DNA from: Acidobacteriota bacterium
GTDB taxonomy: Bacteria; Acidobacteriota; Terriglobia; Terriglobales; Acidobacteriaceae
Assembly: GCA_021798655.1 (NCBI GenBank)
Contig: JAJZFE010000283.1
Coordinates: 1-9,632 of the forward strand
Direction: 5' to 3'
DNA length: 9,632 bases
The notes below the pieces were generated by a model, which saw nothing but the letters and a program-made list of their open reading frames with translations, was not told where the DNA came from and did no database searches. The position numbers and the translations under genes are program-made. Of this stretch, positions 1 through 5,336 are shown piece by piece. Numbering within the stretch: the stretch's first letter is position 1; every line of letters starts with the position of its first letter.

Positions 1-1754
1 GCCGCGACCACGGCAACCTCATCTTCCTCGACCTCCGCGATCGCACCGGCATCACCCAGGTCGTGCTCGACAAGGAGACCTCGCCGCTCAGCCACGCCAA
101 GGCCGAAGCCGCGCGGCCCGAGTACGTCGTCGCCGTCACCGGCAAAGTCCGCGAACGCGGCGAGGGCCTCAAGAATCCCAAGATGGAGACCGGAGACATC
201 GAGCTCGTCGCGCAGAACCTGCTCCTGCTCAACGACGCGAAGACGCCGCCCTTCCCCATCGCCGACGACACAGTCGCCGTCAACGAGGAGTCGCGACTCA
301 AGTACCGCTATCTCGACCTCCGCAGGCCGGAGCTGCAGCGCAACTTCCTGCTGCGCCACAACGTCACGCGCGCCATCCGCGAGTACCTCTCCGACAGCGG
401 CTTCCTGGAGATTGAGACGCCGCTGCTCACGCGCTCCACGCCCGAAGGCGCGCGCGACTACCTCGTGCCCAGCCGCGTCCATCCTGGCCACTTCTTCGCG
501 CTCCCGCAGTCGCCGCAGATCTTCAAGCAGCTGCTCATGGTCTCCGGCTTCGACCGCTACTTCCAGATCGCCCGCTGCTTCCGCGACGAGGACCTCCGCG
601 CCGACCGCCAGCCCGACTTCACGCAGATCGACCTCGAAGTCAGCTTCCCGCAGATGAGCACCATCTTCGCCGTCGCGGAGGGCTTCCTCCACGCCGCGTT
701 CTCTGCGGCTGGAATCACTCTGCCCGAGGCTCCCTTCATCCAGATGACCTACGATCAGGCCATCGCGAAGTACGGCATCGACAAGCCCGACATGCGCCTG
801 CCCGCCATGGTCGATCTCTCCCACGCGCTCACCGCCGAGCTGCGCGAGACGCTGAAGATCGATCCCGCGCTGCCCGTCCTCGGCTTCACCATCCCGTCCG
901 TCGGCGAGCTCTCCGGCACCGCACGCAAGGCTCTGCTCTCCGAGATTCGCGCCAGCTTCGGCGACTGCGGACTCGACATGCTGGACCTCGCCCGCCTGCG
1001 TACCAACGCGGCCTTCGTCCCGCTGGCCGAGAGTATCGAAGGCAAGCTCAGCGCCGAGATGTCCCTCTTCAACGGCAACTCGCACTGCGCCGAAGACCTC
1101 GCCATCGTCATCACCCCCAAGCCCGGAACGCCGGCCATGTGGAACTACGATCCGCAGTGGATCTACAAGCGCGTCGGCGCACTCCGTCTCGAACTCGCCA
1201 GGAAGTACGCCGACAAACACGGCCTCTTTACGCAGACCGGCACCGCCGCCGACTTCCGGTTCCTCTGGGTCACCGACTTCCCCATGTACGAGTGGAACGA
1301 GGAGCACAAGGCCTGGGACGCCGCGCACCACCCCTTCACCTCGCCGCACGAGGAGGACATCCAGAGCGGCGCGCTGGTCAACGACAAGGGCTCGGTCCGC
1401 GCCCTCGCCTACGACATCGTGCTCAACGGCACCGAGCTCGGCTCCGGCAGCATTCGTATCCATCGCAAGGACGTGCAGGCCGAGATCTTCCGCTCGCTCG
1501 GCATGAGCGACGCAGAGGCGCACGAACGCTTCGGCTTCTTCCTCGACGCGCTCGAGTACGGCACGCCTCCGCACGGCGGCATCGCCCTGGGCCTCGACCG
1601 CATCGTCATGATCCTCGCTGGAGCCAGCAGCCTGCGCGAGGTCATCGCCTTCCCCAAGACGGCCAAGGCCATCGACCTGATGGTCGACGCGCCCACGCCC
1701 GTCCCCGACAACCTGCTCCGCGACCTCAGCCTGAAGGTCGTCACCCGCAGCTAG
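1..1754 (+). CDS. aspS: Aspartyl-tRNA synthetase, 5'-truncated by window edge, probably non-discriminating
   Basis: Class IIb aminoacyl-tRNA synthetase that charges tRNA-Asp with aspartate in the cytoplasm. The first complete codon is at 3 and the frame is open to the TAG at 1752-1754, giving 583 residues. About 25-30 N-terminal residues lie outside the window, so any start inside it (e.g. GTG at 63) is false. The anticodon-binding OB fold begins at the left edge (RDHGNLIFLDLRDR). Class II motif 1 is near nt 405-470 (FLEIETPLLTRSTPEGARDY), motif 2 near nt 570-640 (CFRDEDLRADRQPDFTQID) and motif 3 at about nt 1575-1602 (GGIALGLDR, with its ATP-binding Arg). The middle part, about nt 780-1240, fits the bacterial GAD insertion. 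The His at nt 9-11 and Gly at nt 165-167 match the residues of non-discriminating enzymes, which also charge tRNA-Asn. No defect is visible. The family assignment is secure; the non-discriminating status is inferred. Confidence 0.97.
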   Translation, partial: RDHGNLIFLDLRDRTGITQVVLDKETSPLSHAKAEAARPEYVVAVTGKVRERGEGLKNPKMETGDIELVAQNLLLLNDAKTPPFPIADDTVAVNEESRLKYRYLDLRRPELQRNFLLRHNVTRAIREYLSDSGFLEIETPLLTRSTPEGARDYLVPSRVHPGHFFALPQSPQIFKQLLMVSGFDRYFQIARCFRDEDLRADRQPDFTQIDLEVSFPQMSTIFAVAEGFLHAAFSAAGITLPEAPFIQMTYDQAIAKYGIDKPDMRLPAMVDLSHALTAELRETLKIDPALPVLGFTIPSVGELSGTARKALLSEIRASFGDCGLDMLDLARLRTNAAFVPLAESIEGKLSAEMSLFNGNSHCAEDLAIVITPKPGTPAMWNYDPQWIYKRVGALRLELARKYADKHGLFTQTGTAADFRFLWVTDFPMYEWNEEHKAWDAAHHPFTSPHEEDIQSGALVNDKGSVRALAYDIVLNGTELGSGSIRIHRKDVQAEIFRSLGMSDAEAHERFGFFLDALEYGTPPHGGIALGLDRIVMILAGASSLREVIAFPKTAKAIDLMVDAPTPVPDNLLRDLSLKVVTRS

Positions 1755-1771
1755 GCATACCGCCTCTGCGA

Positions 1772-1777
1772 TACAAT
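1772..1777 (+). promoter_or_regulatory. Possible -10 element for the tRNA-Leu gene
   Basis: TACAAT matches the sigma70 -10 consensus at 5 of 6 positions and would place transcription start about 3 nt before the mature tRNA 5' end. No good -35 box lies 16-18 bp upstream, where the sequence is the aspS stop region. The tRNA could instead be read through from aspS. This is a weak, position-based call. Confidence 0.35.
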
Positions 1778-1786
1778 CAACGTCAT

Positions 1787-1873
1787 GGCCGAGTGGTGAA
1801 ATTGGCAGCCACAGCAGACTCAAAATCTGCCGAGGGTAACCTCATGTCGGTTCGAGTCCGACCTCGGCCACCA
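1787..1873 (+). tRNA. tRNA-Leu (anticodon CAA)
   Basis: Complete type II tRNA that decodes UUG. The acceptor stem pairs GGCCGAG (1787-1793) with CTCGGCC (1863-1869), followed by discriminator A1870 and an encoded CCA (1871-1873). The anticodon stem is GCAGA (1814-1818) with TCTGC (1826-1830). The loop CTCAAAA places the anticodon CAA at 1821-1823. The long variable arm (1831-1845) forms GAGG/CCTC around GTAA, as expected of tRNA-Leu. The T arm is GTCGG/CCGAC around TTCGAGT. All stems pair without mismatch in the parts I checked, so this is a functional gene. It sits 32 bp after aspS on the same strand. The A discriminator is the known leucine identity base. Confidence 0.97.
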
Positions 1874-1939
1874 TCCGTCCTCTCCGCTCGCTCAGGCTCG
1901 CCCTGTAGGTGTTTCGAGATGGCTAGGGCAGTTTCCTCT

Positions 1940-2022
1940 CAGGTGTAGTGCCAGCAATCTTCATGATTTGTCATTCCGCAGCGAAGCGGAGGAATCTGCA
2001 TCTTGGACTGCGACTACACCTG
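1940..2022. repeat. Palindromic REP/MITE-like intergenic element
   Basis: An 83-bp segment is bounded by a perfect 10-bp terminal inverted repeat: CAGGTGTAGT (1940-1949) and ACTACACCTG (2013-2022). Its core at about 1969-2000 contains TTGTCATTCCGC, then AGCGAA, then GCGGAGGAATCTGCA. The core is itself an imperfect hairpin (ATTCCGC against GCGGAGGAAT). From memory, core sequences of the GTCATTCCG...GAAGCG...GGAATCTG type recur in intergenic DNA of Acidobacteriota and some other phyla, which would make this an interspersed repeat. Copy number cannot be seen from one window. There is no coding capacity. Confidence 0.55.
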
Positions 2023-2060
2023 AACGACAAGCGCTCTAATTCATCCAGCGCTTGTCGTTC
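2022..2060. repeat. Perfect 14-bp inverted repeat spanning the stop codon of the rhomboid-like gene
   Basis: GAACGACAAGCGCT (2022-2035) is the exact reverse complement of AGCGCTTGTCGTTC (2047-2060), with an 11-nt spacer. The right arm encodes the end of the minus-strand rhomboid-like protein (Asn-Asp-Lys-Arg-Trp). The spacer contains its last codons and the TAG stop (2036-2038). In the minus-strand transcript this forms a 14-bp hairpin with the stop codon in the loop. No U-run follows the hairpin on that strand, so it is not a canonical intrinsic terminator. It could protect the mRNA 3' end, terminate without a U-tract, or be a by-product of duplication next to the repeat element it abuts. 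Confidence 0.7.
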
Positions 2061-2890
2061 GGATCGCGTGGCTCGCGCGCCTTGCCCAGCGGGTCCACGT
2101 AGCGGCCATCCTCATCGAGGCTGACCTCCTTGCCCTGCTTCCGCATATACACCGTGAACTTCTTCGCTGCCCGCCGACGCTTCGCCCGATAGTACGCATT
2201 CCGCAGCCCATACCACTGCTCCGCAAACCCGGCGCGAACGCCGCGCCGCGGTGCCAGCACCAGAAACCCATATCCACACGCGCCGCTCATCAGCGCCACC
2301 AGCGCGCCGAATCGGTCGCCGCCGCGCACCGTCAGCGCCAGGTACACCAGCACATAGATCGCCGCCAGGTACTTCGCCTTCAACGTCAGGATGAAGCTGA
2401 ACTGCACCGGCTGTTCCGGGCTGTGATACGCGAACGCGATCAGCGTGGCCAGCACAAACGGCCACAGCCCGCTCACCATGCTGTACGGCACAATCTCCGG
2501 TCGACCGGCCAGCGCCAGCCCAGCCGACAGCAGCGACGCCACCAGCGCGCCGCCCGCCATCGTCACCACGAAGTACTCCAGCAGCCAGCGGCTGCCATAG
2601 CTGTCCTCCAGCGACGACGCGAAGAACCACACCGACAGCAGCGCGAACGCCACATTCAGCAGCCCATCGGCGACAAACGGATACGTCAGCAGCCTCCACA
2701 CCTGCCCATGCAGCACCAGGTCAGGAATCAGCAACAGCCCGGCGTCCACCGTCGCCCACAGCCCCGGCAGCAGCAGCGCCATCGCAGCCAGCGCGAAGTA
2801 CGCCACCAGCGCCGCCAGAATGATGCGCCGCGTCATACCGCGAAACGGCGGCAGCGACAGCGTGACCGGCCCATTGGATCGAAATGCCAT
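2036..2890 (-). CDS. Rhomboid-family membrane protein, probably catalytically inactive
   Basis: Polytopic inner-membrane protein of 284 residues. Hydrophobic segments lie near residues 22-42, 75-92, 105-128, 138-155, 172-188 and 194-212, followed by a basic cytosolic tail of about 70 residues. Rhomboid-like signatures are WRLLTYPF (65-72), an Asn at 79 in the second core helix and Ser-Gly at 140-141 (MVSG in place of the usual GxSG). The region that should carry the catalytic histidine (AHxGG type) reads DRFGALVALMSGACG and has no His, and the second-helix His upstream of the Asn is also missing. By residue content it looks like a rhomboid pseudoprotease rather than an intramembrane protease. 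The ATG at 2890 is preceded by AGGAG with 8-nt spacing on the minus strand. It lies 40 bp downstream of the M28 peptidase gene on the same strand and is probably co-transcribed. Fold assignment is moderately sure; the function is unknown. Confidence 0.75.
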   Translation of the reverse strand: MAFRSNGPVTLSLPPFRGMTRRIILAALVAYFALAAMALLLPGLWATVDAGLLLIPDLVLHGQVWRLLTYPFVADGLLNVAFALLSVWFFASSLEDSYGSRWLLEYFVVTMAGGALVASLLSAGLALAGRPEIVPYSMVSGLWPFVLATLIAFAYHSPEQPVQFSFILTLKAKYLAAIYVLVYLALTVRGGDRFGALVALMSGACGYGFLVLAPRRGVRAGFAEQWYGLRNAYYRAKRRRAAKKFTVYMRKQGKEVSLDEDGRYVDPLGKAREPRDPNDKRWMN

Positions 2891-2930
2891 GCGAATGCTC
2901 CTGCCCTGCTCGGTTGGATGCGCTCCGGCG

Positions 2931-4475
2931 TTACTTCGCCGGAGCCGGCTTGCGCGGCGCAGAGGGCGACATCATCATCATCGCCCACCGCACCGTATAC
3001 GGCACCACCGCCGGGCTGCGATGCCCCGCCGCGTCCACCGAGCGCACGCCGAAGACTACGTTGTCCTTCGAGATGTCCAGCCGCAGCGTCAGCGCGCTAC
3101 CCGCCGAAGCCACGTTGGTCCACGTCGGCGCATCCGTCGGCCGCCACACCACCTCGTACGTCGTGTCCGCAGGCGCACCCGCAGGAGCCTGCCAGCGGAT
3201 CACCGAGAAATTATCGTTGAAGCCGTTGGTAATCTTCACATCCGGAAACACCACGTTCGTCGGCTCGCCCGGCGCTGCCGCAAAGGTCGCCAGGCTCGCC
3301 GCATTCACGCGCGCCACGTTTGCCGTGTAGCTCGGGTCCACAAACTTCAGGTAGTCGCCGAACTCCACCGTACCGTCCTTGCCGTCCGGAAGTTGTCCGG
3401 CCTCAGTCCGCAGATCCTGGTGCTGATGGTTGAAGTTCTCCCGCCACTCCGTGATGCGCACCGCCGCAAAGCCCTCTGCGTTGAAGCTCGAATGGTCGCC
3501 GCCGCGCCCAAATCGGTCGCGCCGAAACTCCAGCACCGGATGGAACGCAACGGTCTGGCCCGCGGACGAACCGGCCTTCAGGTACGTCTTGCTCACCTCG
3601 GCAATCGCCCGCGCCACCTCGCGCGACGGCGAATCCGACTCGTAGCCATACGTCTGGATCACGTGCAGTTGATCCAGCGTCGTCGTGCTCGGAACACCCT
3701 CGCTGAACACCCGCACGGCGCGAGTGTCCTGCGACGGAACCCCTTCAGCCTTGTTGCCTGGCGTCATGTCACCGCCCACAATGTCGTTGTTCAGCACCGC
3801 CTCCAGCTCCCAGCCTTCTTTCTTCGCCAGCTGCGCCAGGTGCCGGCTGCCGTCGAGCCCCTGCTCCTCGCCCGCAACCGCCACAAACACGATCGTCGAC
3901 GGAAACTTCAGCTTGCTCAGCGCGCGCGCCGACTCGATCGACACCGCCACGCCCGACGCATCATCGTTCGCTCCCGGTGCTGCGTCATGCGTATTGAAGT
4001 TGTCCGAGTTGCGCGAGTCATAGTGTCCCGTCACCAGCACGCGGCGGTTCGCCTGCGCCGGGTCCGTGCCCTTCAACACCGCATAGATGTTCTGCAGCCG
4101 CGTGTCGCGCGTCACCCGCGAGCCCGGAACACCCGGCTCGATGAAGTCGTCCCGCTTCACCTCCAGGCAGCCCCCGCACTCCGCCGAGATCGCCGAATAC
4201 TCGCTGTAGATCCAGTCCGCCGCCGCCGTCACCCCCGTACCCGGCGGCAGGTCCGTCTCCATGCTCGACAGCGTCGAACGGTTCTTGAACGACACCAGCT
4301 TCGCAATGTCCGCCTTCACCCGCTCCGGCGAGATCCCCGCAATCGCCCCCGCAATCTTCGGATCGGCCCTGGCCACCGTCAGGTTCGTCATCGGTTGCTG
4401 CGCTGCCACACCTGCCGCTGCCAATACCCACACACACACTGCCTGTGCCAGACGCTTCCGTTCCGTACGGTTCAT
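2931..4475 (-). CDS. Secreted M28-family zinc aminopeptidase with C-terminal Fn3-like domain
   Basis: Exported di-zinc peptidase of 514 residues that probably removes N-terminal residues from peptides outside the cytoplasm. An N-terminal signal peptide (basic MNRTERKR, hydrophobic core, AAGVAAQ cleavage region near 25) is followed by the catalytic domain. All expected metal and catalytic sites are present: His151 in HYDS, Asp171/172 in GANDDASG, Glu203-Glu204 in AGEEQG, Asp231 in NND and His328 in GGDHSSF. Residues about 404-497 look like a fibronectin type III beta-sandwich, with SVIRWQAPAG and TYEVVWRP strands. The protein ends in an odd Met-run and Pro/Ala/Lys-rich tail. An in-frame ATG at 4517 would add 14 residues, but the ATG at 4475 has GGGAG 7 nt upstream and gives a proper signal peptide, so I chose it. 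The rhomboid-like gene follows after 40 bp. Substrate preference cannot be read from the sequence. Confidence 0.93.
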   Translation of the reverse strand: MNRTERKRLAQAVCVWVLAAAGVAAQQPMTNLTVARADPKIAGAIAGISPERVKADIAKLVSFKNRSTLSSMETDLPPGTGVTAAADWIYSEYSAISAECGGCLEVKRDDFIEPGVPGSRVTRDTRLQNIYAVLKGTDPAQANRRVLVTGHYDSRNSDNFNTHDAAPGANDDASGVAVSIESARALSKLKFPSTIVFVAVAGEEQGLDGSRHLAQLAKKEGWELEAVLNNDIVGGDMTPGNKAEGVPSQDTRAVRVFSEGVPSTTTLDQLHVIQTYGYESDSPSREVARAIAEVSKTYLKAGSSAGQTVAFHPVLEFRRDRFGRGGDHSSFNAEGFAAVRITEWRENFNHQHQDLRTEAGQLPDGKDGTVEFGDYLKFVDPSYTANVARVNAASLATFAAAPGEPTNVVFPDVKITNGFNDNFSVIRWQAPAGAPADTTYEVVWRPTDAPTWTNVASAGSALTLRLDISKDNVVFGVRSVDAAGHRSPAVVPYTVRWAMMMMSPSAPRKPAPAK

Positions 4476-4532
4476 TTCGGTCTCCCAATCCTGTGATGAG
4501 GCAACCACCCTGCACATTCCCGCAACTCAAGG

Positions 4533-4561
4533 TTGACGTGACTTCGCACTCCCGCTAGAAC
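4533..4561 (+). promoter_or_regulatory. Sigma70-type promoter for the LysW-like gene
   Basis: TTGACG (4533-4538) and TAGAAC (4556-4561) are separated by exactly 17 bp. The -35 box matches consensus at 5 of 6 positions and the -10 box at 4 of 6. Transcription would start near 4568 and leave a leader of about 113 nt before the ATG at 4681. It lies in the 205-bp gap between divergent genes. I see no clear riboswitch or attenuator in the leader. Confidence 0.55.
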
Positions 4562-4680
4562 TAGGAAAGCGACTCAGTGGCGAGGGGACGGAGCCTGCTG
4601 GCTTCATCGTACTCGTCCACCGCCTGACGCGAAACGTTAACCGCACGCACCGCGTGCCCACTCAACCAGGAGAGGCTTGT

Positions 4681-4890
4681 ATGTCTGTCGTTTGCCCGGA
4701 ATGCGACAACCCGATCGATATCGATGTAGATGATGTGGAGGCAGGCGAGGTCGTCACCTGCGAAGAGTGCGGCACCGACCTCGAAGTTGTCTCCGCAGAC
4801 CCCCTCGAACTCGCACCCGTCGACGATGAAGGGTACGATGATGAAGAGGACGACCTGATTGACGACGATGAAGAAGAAGACGATGAGTAA
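4681..4890 (+). CDS. LysW-like zinc-ribbon carrier protein with acidic tail
   Basis: Small cytoplasmic protein of 69 residues. A zinc ribbon is formed by Cys5-Pro-Glu-Cys8 and Cys27-Glu-Glu-Cys30-Gly, and is followed by DLEVVSADPLELAPV. That last stretch closely resembles LysW, the amino-group carrier protein of the alpha-aminoadipate lysine/arginine pathway. In LysW the C-terminal Glu of an EDWGE tail is ligated to the substrate by LysX. Here the tail lacks EDWGE: 18 of the last 22 residues are Asp or Glu, although the last residue is still Glu. No LysX or other pathway gene is in view. Carrier, metal-binding and regulatory roles are all possible. The ATG at 4681 has a strong AGGAGAGG five bases upstream, so I prefer it to a longer in-frame start at 4654. 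The downstream gene overlaps its end by 8 bp. Confidence 0.85.
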   Translation: MSVVCPECDNPIDIDVDDVEAGEVVTCEECGTDLEVVSADPLELAPVDDEGYDDEEDDLIDDDEEEDDE

Positions 4891-5251
4891 GTCCGCGCAC
4901 CGCCTGTTCGCGGCGGTCGCGCTTGCGGCACTGGCACTCCCTGTATTTGCCTGCTTCGCCACGCCCGCTGCCTCCGCGCAGTCCAGGCACATCGAGCGCA
5001 CCGTCGAGGGCAAGGTCGTCAACAAAGCCGACGCCCCCCTCCCCGGAGCCATCGTCTACCTGAAGGACACTCACACCCTCAGCATCAAGACCTACATCTG
5101 CGACGACGATGGCCACTTTCGCTTCGGCCAGTTGTCACAGAGCACCGACTACGAGATCTGGGCCGAGTCCAACGGCACCAAGACCGGCACCAAGGGCATC
5201 AGCTCCTTCGACAATCGCAACAGCTACAACTTCACCTTCACCATCAAGTAG
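4883..5251 (+). CDS. Small secreted protein with carboxypeptidase-regulatory-like domain
   Basis: Exported protein of 122 residues and unknown role. A signal peptide occupies about residues 1-33 (MSKSAHR, a hydrophobic Ala/Leu core, then TPAASAQ). The rest is one CarboxypepD_reg-like beta-sandwich with the hallmarks VEGKVVNKADAPLPGAIVYL, a DDDGHFRFGQL turn and a YEIWAES strand. Such domains often act as structural or binding modules on secreted and TonB-associated proteins; alone they indicate no enzyme activity. The ATG at 4883 overlaps the stop of the LysW-like gene (ATGAGTAA), which implies translational coupling and co-expression from the promoter near 4533. An in-frame ATG at 4868 would add five residues (MKKKT), also compatible with a signal peptide. 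Neither start has a strong ribosome-binding site. Confidence 0.85.
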   Translation: MSKSAHRLFAAVALAALALPVFACFATPAASAQSRHIERTVEGKVVNKADAPLPGAIVYLKDTHTLSIKTYICDDDGHFRFGQLSQSTDYEIWAESNGTKTGTKGISSFDNRNSYNFTFTIK

Positions 5252-5268
5252 CTCAAGATAGCTCAAGA
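5249..5268 (+). repeat. Tandem 10-bp duplication at the stop codon
   Basis: TAGCTCAAGA occurs twice head to tail (5249-5258 and 5259-5268), followed by T. The first copy begins with the TAG stop of the small secreted protein gene. The second copy supplies another TAG, but in a different frame (offset 10). It is probably a replication-slippage duplication. Confidence 0.8.
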
Positions 5269-5273
5269 TCAAA

Positions 5274-5317
5274 ACGCCTGTCGCGACCGGCATCGCAGCC
5301 CGGAACGCGACAGGCGT
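5274..5317. terminator. Hairpin terminator between convergent genes
   Basis: A perfect 12-bp stem pairs ACGCCTGTCGCG (5274-5285) with CGCGACAGGCGT (5306-5317). The 20-nt interior can extend the stem through CCGG/CCGG. On the minus strand the hairpin is followed by TTTTGATC, a short U-tract, which fits termination of the NHL lipoprotein gene ending at 5337. On the plus strand only a weak CGTT follows, so termination of the gene ending at 5251 would be less canonical. Confidence 0.7.
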
Positions 5318-5336
5318 CGTTCATGCCAGAGAACCC

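Noticed and set aside
1139..1948. A plus-strand frame running from inside aspS through the tRNA gene
   Set aside because: It is out of frame with aspS, Arg-rich, and crosses a perfect tRNA-Leu structure.
2820..4496. A 558-codon plus-strand frame opposite the M28 peptidase gene
   Set aside because: The product is an Arg/His-rich composition artefact, while the minus strand has complete M28 metal sites, a signal peptide and a ribosome-binding site.
4561..5052. A 163-codon minus-strand frame opposite the LysW-like gene
   Set aside because: Its valine/phenylalanine-rich centre is just the complement of the Asp/Glu-rich tail. The plus strand has a promoter, a strong SD and a zinc ribbon.
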